Positions 35,537 to 47,700 of a stretch of 64,000 bases of DNA are shown in pieces (the stretch's first letter is position 1; every line of letters starts with the position of its first letter). The notes beneath the pieces are model-generated. The model was not told where the DNA came from. It was given only the letters and a program-made list of their open reading frames with translations, and did no database searches. A program made the translations under genes and the position numbers. Source of the DNA: DTLC01 sp964555645 (GTDB taxonomy: Bacteria; Verrucomicrobiota; Verrucomicrobiia; Limisphaerales; DTLC01). The stretch spans positions 62,001 to 126,000 of the forward strand of contig CAZKTA010000002.1 of assembly GCA_964555645.1 (NCBI GenBank), given 5' to 3'.

Positions 35537-38500
35537 CCTTCGGTTCGCTTCAGAACTCTACTTAAATACACACCGGTATAACTCTGGACGCACGCTGCGA
35601 TTTGTTCGGGTGGCCCTTCGGCAACAATCCATCCGCCACCTGCCCCGCCCTCAGGCCCAAGATCAATTATCCAATCAGCAGCTTTGATTACATCCAAATT
35701 ATGCTCGATCACCAACAGTGTGTTCCCAGCATCACGCAACCTGAACAATACCTCAAGCAGTTTGGATATGTCGTGGAAATGCAGACCTGTCGTTGGTTCA
35801 TCCATGATGTAAAGCGTACGACCGGTTGAGCGCCGGCTCAACTCTGCTGCAAGTTTTACGCGTTGTGCTTCACCGCCGCTCAGAGTTGTTGCAGGCTGGC
35901 CAAGCCGGATGTAGCCAAGCCCCACCTCGGCAAGTGTTTGGCATGCATCGGCAATCTGCGGCACAGCGCGGAAAAACCCCACTGCCTCGTCCACTGTCAT
36001 GTCAAGTACATCGGCAATGTTCCTGCCCTTGTAAGTAATTTCAAGCGTTTCGCGGTTGTACCGTTTGCCTCCGCAGCCTTCGCATGTCACGTACACCGGC
36101 GGCAAAAAATGCATCTCAATTTTTATCAGGCCGTCGCCCTGACATTTTTCGCACCTACCGCCTTTGACGTTGAAGCTGAACCGACCAGCGTCATACCCAC
36201 GGACTCGTGCTGCAGGCAAACGCGCAAATAACTCGCGGACGTGATTAAAAATCCCGGTGTAGGTTGCCGGATTACTGCGCGGCGTCCGACCGATTGGTGT
36301 TTGGTCAATCACGACCACCTTGTCTAGGTTTTCGTAACCGTGAATTGCGCGGTGCGCACCCGGTTGGTCCTTCGCGCCGTAAAACTTCCTGAACAACGCC
36401 CGGCGCAGGATATCATCCACAAGGGTGCTCTTGCCCGAGCCACTCACACCGGTTACACAAGTGAACGTGCCGAGCGGAATGCGTACGTCTATGTTTTTCA
36501 AATTGTTTTCACGTGCACCGATCACCTTGAGCCACCCGCGTTCATCCGAGGGCGCCACGCGCTTGCTCGGCATGGGAATCGCAAGTTCACCTTTGAGGTA
36601 CTTTGCCGTAAGCGAGTACGGGTTGGCCAACACCTCAGGCAACGTGCCCGCTGCGACAAGTTCACCCCCTAAAGCCCCCGCACCTGGACCAAGATCAAGA
36701 ATATAATCTGCGCTGCGGATAGTTTCGGCATCGTGCTCGACAACAATGACCGTGTTGCCCAGATCGCGAAGCCCTTTGAGCGTTGCCAACAACCTGCCGT
36801 TGTCACGCGGATGCAGACCGATAGTTGGCTCGTCCAAAATGTACAGAACACCAACCAGTCCAGCACCGATCTGCGTCGCAAGCCTGATCCGCTGCGCTTC
36901 ACCACCACTGAGTGTGCCGCTCTCGCGGTCAAGTGTCAGGTAACCAAGCCCAACATTTTTCAAAAAGGAAAGCCGCGCCCGGATTTCTCTAATAAGATCG
37001 CGAGCAATTTTTTCCTGAAACGGCGTAAGTTTTAACTCCGCAAAATAGTTATCTGCTTCGTCCACGGTTAACCCGCACACGTCCATTATTGACAAGCCCG
37101 GCAGTTCAAACTCGCGATTCGGAAGTTTTGTTTTGCGGCTTGGGTTGGCGCCACCGATTGTCACTGCCAAAACCTCTGGTCTAAGCCGTTTACCCCCACA
37201 CGCATCACAAAAGCGCGGGTTCATGAATGCTTTCAATCGGTTTTTTGTGTAGTCGCTTTCGCTCTCGCGATACAACCGTTCGAGATTGGGTATGACACCC
37301 TCAAACGGGCGCTTAATAACACTCATTTTACCCGCACGCCAGAAATGAAACTCGATCTCGGTCTCACCTGAACCGTGCAGAAGGACCCGCTTAAAATCCT
37401 CCGGTAATTTCTTGTACGGCGTTTCAAGGCTCTGGCCGTAATGCGCTGCAACAGCGCGCAGCATTGCCTTGTAATAAACCACCATGCGTTTGCCGCCGCG
37501 TCGCCATGGCACAATTGCACCTTGTTCGAGCGATTTGTCTGCGTCAGGCACAATCAACGCCTCGTCAAAAACCATCTTTTGACCTAAACCGTGACACACT
37601 GGGCAAGCGCCTGCAGGCGCATTGAAGGAAAAGTGCTTCGGCGTTTGCCGTTCAAAACTCTTGCCCGTCGCAGGCGAATATAACCGTGTGCTGTGAACAG
37701 TCTCAATCCAACCGTCCGGTGAATCACCACCGACCGCATCTGAGCTTACCTTTGCTGTGGCTGAACCGCACCGGCGACTGCTGAATTTGCCTCGTGAAAT
37801 CCCGCCATCCGACTCGGGTGCTCGATGCAATGTACGGACCAATCCGTTCCCCCAGCGTAATGCGGTCTCGATCGAATCGCTTAGCCGCACACGGACCTTG
37901 TCTTCAATTACCAACCGGTCAACAACGGCTTCAATTGTGTGTTTCTGTTTTGGGTCGAGCCGGACCGGCAGCTTTTCCTGCAGCTCAACAAGCTGCCCGT
38001 CAACACGTGCCCGGACAAATCCCTCACGCGCAAGTCGGTCGAGCACATCGCGAAACTCGCCTTTTTGATCCGTGACAACCGGCGCAAGAATCACGAGTCG
38101 TGTTTGCGGCGGCAGACTCAAAAGTTTGTCAACTATCTCGGTAGATGTTTGAGCCACAAGTGGTACGCCTGTATCCGGGCAGTGCGGCTGCCCAATATGC
38201 GCGTACAAAAGGCGCAAGTAATCGTAGATTTCAGTTGTCGTGGCGATGATCGAGCGCGGGCTTGTGCTTGCGCTGCGTTGTTCGATCGCAATTGCGGGCG
38301 ACAATCCCTCAATATAATCCACATCCGGCTTTTCCATCTGGTCGAGGAACTGCCGTGCATAGGCTGAAAGCGACTCGACATATTTACGCTGGCCCTCCGC
38401 GTAAATCGTGTCGAACGCAAGTGATGATTTGCCGCTGCCGCTCAAGCCTGTGATCACCACAAGCTTGTTCCGCGGTATGCTGACCGTGAGGTTCTTCAGG

Positions 38501-38544
38501 TTATGCTCACGCGCACCGACAACTCTGATAACGTCCTTGCCCAC
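35533..38544 (-). CDS. uvrA: Excinuclease ABC subunit A
   Basis: UvrA recognises bulky DNA lesions and loads UvrB. Two ABC ATPase modules are present: Walker A GLSGSGKS at residues 33-40 and GVSGSGKST near 680, with ABC signatures LSGGEAQR (about 520 and 860) and Walker B LYILDEPT and LYIMDEPT. The C-terminal zinc site is CEKCQGDG...CEGCGGKRY. In the first zinc module only the second Cys pair (CPVC near 313) is present; the first pair is replaced by YSPATGKSF, and there is a lower-complexity insert (about residues 240-285). At 1003 residues it is slightly longer than E. coli UvrA (940). The stop overlaps the downstream TPR gene by four bases. Confidence 0.95.
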   Translation of the reverse strand: MGKDVIRVVGAREHNLKNLTVSIPRNKLVVITGLSGSGKSSLAFDTIYAEGQRKYVESLSAYARQFLDQMEKPDVDYIEGLSPAIAIEQRSASTSPRSIIATTTEIYDYLRLLYAHIGQPHCPDTGVPLVAQTSTEIVDKLLSLPPQTRLVILAPVVTDQKGEFRDVLDRLAREGFVRARVDGQLVELQEKLPVRLDPKQKHTIEAVVDRLVIEDKVRVRLSDSIETALRWGNGLVRTLHRAPESDGGISRGKFSSRRCGSATAKVSSDAVGGDSPDGWIETVHSTRLYSPATGKSFERQTPKHFSFNAPAGACPVCHGLGQKMVFDEALIVPDADKSLEQGAIVPWRRGGKRMVVYYKAMLRAVAAHYGQSLETPYKKLPEDFKRVLLHGSGETEIEFHFWRAGKMSVIKRPFEGVIPNLERLYRESESDYTKNRLKAFMNPRFCDACGGKRLRPEVLAVTIGGANPSRKTKLPNREFELPGLSIMDVCGLTVDEADNYFAELKLTPFQEKIARDLIREIRARLSFLKNVGLGYLTLDRESGTLSGGEAQRIRLATQIGAGLVGVLYILDEPTIGLHPRDNGRLLATLKGLRDLGNTVIVVEHDAETIRSADYILDLGPGAGALGGELVAAGTLPEVLANPYSLTAKYLKGELAIPMPSKRVAPSDERGWLKVIGARENNLKNIDVRIPLGTFTCVTGVSGSGKSTLVDDILRRALFRKFYGAKDQPGAHRAIHGYENLDKVVVIDQTPIGRTPRSNPATYTGIFNHVRELFARLPAARVRGYDAGRFSFNVKGGRCEKCQGDGLIKIEMHFLPPVYVTCEGCGGKRYNRETLEITYKGRNIADVLDMTVDEAVGFFRAVPQIADACQTLAEVGLGYIRLGQPATTLSGGEAQRVKLAAELSRRSTGRTLYIMDEPTTGLHFHDISKLLEVLFRLRDAGNTLLVIEHNLDVIKAADWIIDLGPEGGAGGGWIVAEGPPEQIAACVQSYTGVYLSRVLKRTEG

Positions 38545-38718
38545 GAATCAAAGGATTAGCCGCTCGCGTAACCAGGAACCATAACAAAACTCGGTGCCGC
38601 AGGAAAGAAAAGACACTGCATACTGAAAATTCCTGCCAGTGCGTGAGTAGCAGTCCTGCGCATGCAATTCAGCTTGGGTCAGGTCTAACCCCTGGAAATG
38701 TGCCATTGGATTAGGCTA

Positions 38719-41700
38719 TCACTCCAACACCACAAGCCGGTAAAAACGGGTCGGCCCAAGCCCACCCGTTTGCGAACCGTCGTCTGTGAACTCGAAATTA
38801 CCCGTGGCCGACGTGACTACATTGGTAAACCTGCCCCACGCAGGCGCAGACAGGTTCCCGGTCCATTCAACCTGAAATCGAGTGCCGGGCTGCGCTTGCC
38901 AGCCCAGTTCGATTCCCGACGGCGTGCGCCTGATGCGTTCAATTGCAATCAGTGCAGGTTGCTGCGTAATCACAATTCCTTCACGCACCCTGAAAAACCG
39001 GTATGGCGATGGTAACGATACACACCAGGTCGTCTGTGTACCGGTGGCAGTGATCGTCGGCGACACGTTCGTCCAGTACGGCGCAGGCAGCGTCACCGTG
39101 CCCTCAACCACATAATGCACTCCAGCCAACGAGTTCCATGTTATGCATAGCCGATCAGGCCATATCTCGTACCGGCCAATTAATACATTTGTGCCACGCT
39201 CAGCCCATTCGGTTGCCTTCACGGTGTATGACACAGGCACACCAGAAAGATTCACCGCCGTTAAATACCACTCACCTGGCTGCAAAGCCACCGGCACAGA
39301 ACTGTCAAATACAACAATTAATTCGTCGTTTCTGCCCGGATTATCGCTCAAATAATGATAGTTTGTCAGGCTTGGCAGGGGCGGATAACCTCGTCGCACC
39401 GCAAGCGCCATCGGCCCGGTTGCGCCATTGATCTCAAACTGTGCGCGCACTCCATTGCTGCTAACTACAAACCGATAGTAGTCAGTTGCCAACCCACCAG
39501 CGGCATTCGTCGCATGGTACCCGATGCCATTTGTCAATGTAATTACACCCGGCAACGTAGTTATCTCTGTGGCGACCAGCGTGTAACAAACGTTGGCAAC
39601 GTCAGCATTGTACACATACAGATACCACCTGCCCGGCGACAGAGGCACCGGAGCCGAGTTGCTCGATACCACAACCAACTCGTCATTTATTCCCGGGGCG
39701 AAACTGCCGTAGTGGTAGTTCGTGACACTAGGCAACGGCAGCCCTTTGCGCACAACAAGTTCGGCATTACCAGTCAAGTTGGTGACAGCGAAACTGGCAA
39801 GAAGCGCATTTGATGAGACATTAAACTGAAACATGCGGCCCGCGTTTGTGCCGAGAACGCCTGTAACTGGTATGCCATTGGTCAATGTGGTGATGTCGAA
39901 CTCGACGCGAATCGAGAATGTCACCTCTGATGCAGATGGATTGTGAACACCAAGATAATAGCGTTGTCCTGGCACAAGAGGCGGTACCGAATTCGTTCTC
40001 AATGTGAAAGCACCACTGTAGACGCCATTCAGCAAAGTGAAATCACCGGGCGCACCGCTACTGCTCGGTAACCTGCTTTGATTGAATAACAGATTCACAG
40101 GCGCACTTGCCGTGATCAAAACATTGGTGGCAGCTGTCGCCCACCCAGGCGCGTCAACGAAGAAATACCTTGTCTGATGTGCACCCACTGTGCTTGAAGT
40201 TGTAATACCATGCGTCAACTCAATTGGCGGGTGTACTATGGCCAAGCCTTCTCTGACACGGAAGAAATGGTAAGGCGACGGCAACGGCACGCACCACGTG
40301 GTCTGCGGCGCTGTGGCTGTTATTGTAGGCGATACGTCAACCCAAAACGGCGGCGGCATGCTCGGTGTGCCTTCAACCACATAATGCGCTCCCGGCAACG
40401 AATTCCAACTAAGACAGAATCGATCCGGCCTTAGCTCAGGCTTGATGACGATATTCGTGCCGTGCTCAGTCCATTCAGTTGCCTTAATCGAGTAAGTCAC
40501 CGGCACACCAGCCTTATTCACCGCACCCAAGAACCACTGGCCCATTGTCAATGGCACCGGCTGCGAAGAATCGAACACAACTATCAACTCATCGTTTGTG
40601 CCCGGGTTGTCACTGAGGTAATGGTAGATGTCTAAGTCCGGCAGGGGTGGGAACCCTTTGCGCACCACAAGCGCCATGTCGTCACTCGGCCCGTTTATCT
40701 CGAACTGTGCACGCACGGCATTTTGGCTGACAATAAACCTGTAATAGTCAATCGGGAATGCACCAGCCGAGTTTGTGTTCGCGTACGGGATCGTATTTGT
40801 TAGCGTAATGACCGGTGGGATCGGATTCGTCAGCTCGATCGCAACGATTGTGTAGGCGACATCAGCGGTATCCATGTTGAACACACCCGCGTACCATCTG
40901 CCTGGCCCTGCGCGCACAGGAGTTGAATTTGTAAACACGGCAACTAATTCATCCAAATTGCCGGGCAGAAAACTACCGTAATGATACCGCGACATTGTCG
41001 GTAAAGGCAGATTCGAATTCACTGCCAGATCGACGTTCCCGCTCAGGTTTGTCAAAATGAATGCTAGCGCAGTTGCATTCGACGAAGCGTCAAACTGATA
41101 CATCCGCCCGCGGTAGTACGCGTCTTCGACAACTCTAAACGGTACGCCATTTGTCAGTGTAATCACGTCGAATTCAACCATGATGGTGAACGTGACCGGA
41201 TGAGCCCCAGTGTTTTTCACGCCAAGGTAATAGCGTTGACCGGATGCGAGCTGCGGGGCCGAGTTGCTCGTCAGCGTAAAAGTGCCGTCCGTAACATTCG
41301 CCAACAAAAGGTGATCGCCAGGGCCGCCTGTGCCGGCCGGCAAACCATTCTGGTTGAACCAGAGGTTGACCGGGCCTGTGGCATTCCGGATGGAGTTCGT
41401 TACAGCGCGCGCCCAGCGCGGCACGTCAACGTAGAAATATTGGATCTCGTTGGTGCCAACGGTGCTGGTAACTGGCACGGCGTGTGTTAGCGCTATGGTT
41501 GGCGGTACAGCCGTCTCAAACAAGAACCGCAATTGCCAGCTCAGAATCGCTGGCGGCGGATTACTTGCGTCCATCCGAGTATCCCACACCTCCAGTTTCC
41601 ATTCGCCATAGGCATTTTCGCCTTTGAAAGCTTCAAGCGATTCCTCAGGGAGGTAGTAGGCCTCCGGTGCAACCTCGAGAAGTGTAAACGCGTCGAGTAG

Positions 41701-44700
41701 CATGCCAGGTTGGAGCCCGAAAATTTCTAACGGCATTCCGGTCTGTGTTGCGACGAAAGTGGTTGTGTGTAATTGCCATGCACTGTTCTTTCCATAAATC
41801 ACGTTTGTTCGAGTACCAACCACAACACGCGCTGCAGCCAAATTGTCCGGAAAATTACCAGTGACATCGAACTTGCCTGCGCTGCCCCTTTGATAAATTG
41901 CTCTTACCTCGGAAGCTGAGAGAGCACGATTATAGACGCTTACTTCGTCTAAAAGACCCGCAAAACGGCGCCCACGCAGTGGCTCGAGACTTGCAACGTC
42001 ACGATAACCAATGCTAAGCGGGGTGAACGTTGACGTGTTGAGCGACACGGGCAATGAACAGCTCGCTACACGAGTGCCGTTATGGTACAAATGACCGACA
42101 CCCGCACCAGAATCAACGGTACATGCCACATGACTCCAAGCGTTTATCGGAACTACACCTCCAGCAGAACGAAGCTCAGGATTTGCTGGCCGGAGGTTCA
42201 TGTAAAGCATGCCTGGGATTGTATTCGTTCCCCATCCATTTATCCAAAAATGCAGAGGCGAAAGTTCCCCAGCACAACCATACTCAAGTATAGGCTCGAA
42301 TTGGCTGTTTGTTGGGAAAATCCACGCATCAAATGTCAAGCTTTGCACAGCAAGGTTTGTTGAAGGTGGTATTGTTATTAGACTATTAGAGCCGTCAAAA
42401 CCAAAAGCAAGCCCGACCATGCCGGTTCTGTAACCTATCGCAACTACGTTAGTCGGATGATTTTCTGCAATACTGTCCGATGGAGAACCTTCCGCCCGCC
42501 ACATACCAGCAATACCAGGGCCACGGTATGCAAAACTAAGAATATATGTTCGCCCTGCAATTGTAGGTAAGGCGTTAGAAATCACCCCGTTAGCCAGTGC
42601 CAAGAACTTGTTCCCTTGGTAAGCATTCGTTTGATCGCTTACAACACTGACCTGGTTCGACAGAATTCTCCAATTGCCGAAAGTTGTCCCTGCGACGTAA
42701 TCCGATGAAGCAACCGATTCGAAGTCATCAAGATTAATATTGGATGAAACGCCTACGAATGGCGGCGCCGCGTATTTGACGGGCACGTATGCCTTTCTTG
42801 TATTTTCAGTGAAGACAACATACGTCGGCGTCGGTACGAACGATGTAAACTTCCAGTCCAAAATGTCATGATTTTCCCAAGCAGCACCCGTAAAAGACGT
42901 GAATCCAACCCAACCTCTACCCAAATCATCTATCCCCGGTCTCATACCGGGTATATTCACGTCGGTTAAAACTGGGACGTTATCAAGGAAAACACTTATT
43001 TTTTGGCCGTTGAAGCTAATGCGGGCTTTGTGGATCGCACCGTCGCTTAAGTTTATTCCCAACGGCGTGAGGTCACTTTGCGCCACATAATAGCCATTTG
43101 TCCTGATACCCACACAATTACCACTCACGTCGCAGCGGCTGTAGTCAGTGCAACCTGGCCAGTTGTGGAAGGTTTTAAACATTACACACGCATGATTGCT
43201 GATATCCGTCCATTGACCACCCCACATTAACGCTAACGGACTGTTATTCTGGATCGAGAAGGTTATCCCATCACCTCCGTTTTGCCCACCGAGCTCGCTG
43301 ATCCGAAACCGAAACTCCGTCTCAAACCCAAACGCGCAAAAGTATCTATCCCAAAGCCAAGCCGTACCCATCTGAGACGGGGCTGAAGGCGTAAGCCGTA
43401 ATATGCCATTACTCACAATCGCACTAGAACCTACAAGCGAAAGCTGACCAGTAGTACCCGCAAAACCGGGAAACGTAACTGTGTTGGTAACGAATACTGA
43501 TCCACCATACAAACCGTTCGTGGTTCCTCCGCCGCGGTTTTCGAAAAGCAAAACGCGTGTGCCTTGTGGGCTGACAAGTGTAAAGGCGAGGTCAGACACA
43601 CGCGGGTGTTCAACTGCTAAAGCCACTTCTACCCGAGAAACCTTGCGGTTCACGTTCACCGGGATCGAGGAGGTTAACATTGCGTCGTCGAATATGGGAA
43701 TTGCATTGGTTAAAGCAAAGATGGTCGGCTTCGTTCCCTCTAAATCAAGACCGATAACCACCTTCAACTCAAAAGTTTGTGGAGTTGTGGTCGGATTATA
43801 TACGCCAATGTAATACCGCCCGGCATTAAGTGGGGGTGAATCTGCTTTACCTATCGAGAGTGACCCGCCCGGTGCGACTATGCCAAGCAGGCATTTATCG
43901 TACTCGGTCGGGTTTGGGAACGCATCGCGCCGGATGTAAAGGTCAAGCGGACCAACGCTATTGCTCAAAAATGTCAAAATCACAGTGAGATTTGTTGCCT
44001 CAGGCGGAACATCAACCGAAAAATATTTCCAAGCGTGCGGTTCGACGGTTGCAACCATGCCCTTAGTTAAGTCTTGCGGTTCAAGTAACAACGCAAACCC
44101 GGTCACTGCGCCCGTCTGAGTAAGGTGGTTATCAATGACTCTGAACAACCATAGACCAATGCCTTCTTCACCTACGAAATTCCGCAGGCTGCCTGGGCTG
44201 TCGGCCCCGGTAAAAATTATGTTTTGGCCCGGGAACAGCGGCCCTGCTACACCTTCGCCATTGTCTTCGTAAACGAATCCATACGGGCCGGGCGGCGGCA
44301 ACAGCGAATTATAATGATTGTTCAACACTGCAAATCGTCGGTTGTGACTGAGGTTACCGACTAGATCACCAAAGTTTTGGTGTAAAAATTCGCTCTGGAC
44401 AATGGCACGGCGAATGTTCACCTGGTGAACGCAAATGCCAAACACATTTGCTACACCTGGCAGGGCATTGTCCCCGTCCGGAATAACTGTCGGTAACGGG
44501 AAAAACCGCACTCGGACACCGTCTTCGGTACTTTCACTAAATGGCAACAGACTAAACACGGCCAGGAACCCGTACTCGGCAGCCATTTGGTCTTCGGCCT
44601 TGACACCGATGTAGAACACTTCGCCCGGCTGCGCATTTGAATAAACAACTAACTCCGTCCCACCTCGGCTAACGGCTTTGTCGGCGTTCTGCAATACAAC

Positions 44701-47700
44701 CGGATCGAGGTTTGTTATTGCCCAGTTGTTGTGCCCCCGTGCAACGAACATGTCAATGTCAGCTTCCTCGCGTGTAGCTTCTTGCTCGGGATCTACACTG
44801 TACACGCCCCCTCGTGCCACCCCAAGGGTCGGTGGTAGGAACGTCACAAAAGCAGCGTTGGTATAGTTTTGCGTGTTTGTGACAACGTAAAAATGCCACT
44901 GGTTTGTCACCCCAAGTGTAACGACGCTGTTGGTTGCCCAATAAGAATTTTGGCCCAGGGGAATTGTGTTTGTGCCGAGCAACTGAAAACTTGCGCCCGC
45001 CCGCTGGTGTAACAACAACGCACCTACAGTTGTTGCATCTTGGAACGTGTTCGTGACGTAAGTAACCTCGATTGCACTGGGTGAGTTGAACTTCGGCTTC
45101 GCGCTATCACCGATTTTGATTGCGTCTGCCACTTCACCGTCGCCACACGAAATCACAAGTGCGAAGTCCTGCAAGACATTGTTGGTTTGTGTTGTGACAG
45201 CGTTTACGTTTATGCGGCGCGCGACAACGGTAATCGAGTAATTTGTGCCAAGTGGAGGCGCAATATACACATTTTCGACGTTGTTGACCGTGTCGTTAGT
45301 AATGGGCGACACGCCATCCCACGGCATGGTAAATAACCCACCAGCACTAATGTTATTGCCAAAATAGACATTTGTGGTGTCGAGGTTTGTAACAATCAGG
45401 TCAAGATCGTTCACAAGTTTGATGCTCGCAGCTGGGTTCCCGGCCGGGTCCGTCCAAACCAACGTGACACGCAGTGGCAAATCCACTGCATTCGTACCCA
45501 CAACTTCCAGTTTCCAGGTCAGGCTTTGGCCGGTTGCAAGCGCATTGGTTGGATTTTGGTCGAGAAGTTTGATTGAGCACGCTTCAGGCCTGTCGAATTT
45601 AAAGATTGGAGCTGGATTCGTCAAACCGGGGTGAAGCGTGGTTTGGAGGTTGACCAACCCCCAGCCTTGGTAATTGATCGGTGGCCGAACCTGAAAATCA
45701 TAGACTGGATTGACCGACCGCGCTCCGTTAATAAGGAGTGCTTTCATCAATGCCGGACTGTTCGTGATACCGAACTTCTGGAAAAACTCCTGGATCAATG
45801 CCAACACACCGGCCGCATTTGCGGCAGCCATGCTTGTGCCCGACTCGAACCTGTAATATGGACCAACAGATTCGTTCAGATTACTAAGCGCATTGAAGTA
45901 CCCCTCAAACTCGGTCGTAGCCACCCGTGTTACTACGTCGTAAAAGACTGTTTGACTTGTTGCGTTGCTAATTCCGAACCACCAAAACGTGCCGAGCGGA
46001 TTGAGGCCAAGGTCTCCGGGTGCTATAACCCTGTTTGCATAAGGCCCGATGGGGCTGTCAACTCTCGGGTCCGTACCTCGCCAGACGTAAATTGGCATAG
46101 CAGGAAATGGCACCGGCGAGCTGCGATTTGGCACAACTTCAACCATTACCTCGACGGCGTTGCTCGGCAGGAAAACGCTTATGAAGTTGAGCGAGTTCGC
46201 GTCAGTGAATTGGTCGGTATACTTCGTGGTATGGTAAACCCTAGGGTCGTAATACGCATTTTTACTCCAATATGTCGAACGCGTTGAAAGCACAAATGTA
46301 CCTGGTGCAACCACGTCCGGTTTGAACCTGCCTGCGTCGCCTTCGTACCCGATCCCAACATTGCCGCGACTTGAAAATGGTGCAACTTCAATCGCCGAAT
46401 CTGTCATACCGAGCCACGGGGTGGTTCTGTTGGTTGTACCGCCTGTCACCTGCTCGACTACGTTGGTGATGTAGCGCGGCTGCTCAATTGCGCCGACTGT
46501 GATAACGTTCTTGGCTGTTGCAGGCGCCAGGATCGAGTCCGGGTTACCGCTCAGACCGTTGTCGCTGCCATTACCCGCGTTGCCAGCTGAAAAGACAAAC
46601 AAAACCGGTTGCGGCCCGCTCATACCCGGCAGCGCATCGCGCACTGCTGCATCGTAACTTGCCGAGGCGATGCTGTATGAATTGTTGCCGCTGTAATTCC
46701 ATGCGTTGACAGATATCAATGCATTTGTTTTAGCTGCCGCTTGCTGGAGTGATGCATCAGATACGGCCGGCACCCCCTCAGAAGCAATTGGCCGTGCGGA
46801 CATGTTTACCGGCAAAGCATACACTTTCGCAGCGGGCGCCAAGCCACGGAAACTCGCACCGTCAACCGACCCGCTGACGTTGGTTCCCTGCGGACCGTGT
46901 GCGCCGCTTGAAATAATTATACCGGCCACATGGGTGCCGTGGCCGTTTGTATCAGTGCCGTCAGCACCTTGGCCAAGCACGACTTTGCCGTGTAAGTCAG
47001 GATGGTTCGCATCAATACCTGAATCGGCGACCGCAACAAAAACGTTACTGCCGCTCAAGCCCATGTAATTGACATTTGTGATTGTATCCGACGCCACGTA
47101 CATTCTGACTCGGCTCAAGTCGTTCGCTAAAACGCGGGGCTGGCTCAACTCGATAATGTGCACGCCTGGCAACTTGGCGATGGCCGTCCAATCTTCTTTG
47201 GGCTCAATATGCACAACCGGCCCGAATGGCGACTTGTCGTGCACAAGCACACTGCACCTGAGTTGCTCGAGTTGCTTGATGGTCTCGCCGGCAGTGTCTT
47301 CAAACAATAAGACAGTCAAGCATGCGCCTTCCGGCAACAGCTCGCGTTCGACTGCAAGCTTAAGCAGGCCAGCCTTGAGTTTATAGTACGGCTCGAACGG
47401 TAGCACTGCCTGTGTTTGTGGGCTTGCAGCCAGACGTTTTGCAACTGCAGCCGAGCCACGAACCAGGTACGCGTTGTTTGGTATGTAGGAGACAATTGTT
47501 GCACCTGAACGCGCTAGCAATCCACGGAACGAATCATCGATGGACCGGCGCGCCTGGACAATGTAACTGCCTGGGTCATTTGTAGCTCGGAGGTGTTCAG
47601 GTATGGCAAGCGTAATTGGCTGTTCTGTATCAAGTAATGCGTTTTCAAGCAGAATAGCCCTGTCGTTGTGCAACAGCTCACCAACGGATTTTGTGGTGTT

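Noticed and set aside
38599..38636. GCAGGAA/TTCCTGC inverted repeat upstream of uvrA
   Set aside because: Seven-base arms with a 24-base loop and no T-tract; too weak to call an SOS operator or terminator.
45631..46287. 218-codon plus-strand open frame opposite the protease
   Set aside because: Antisense to the subtilase domain, no coherent pattern.
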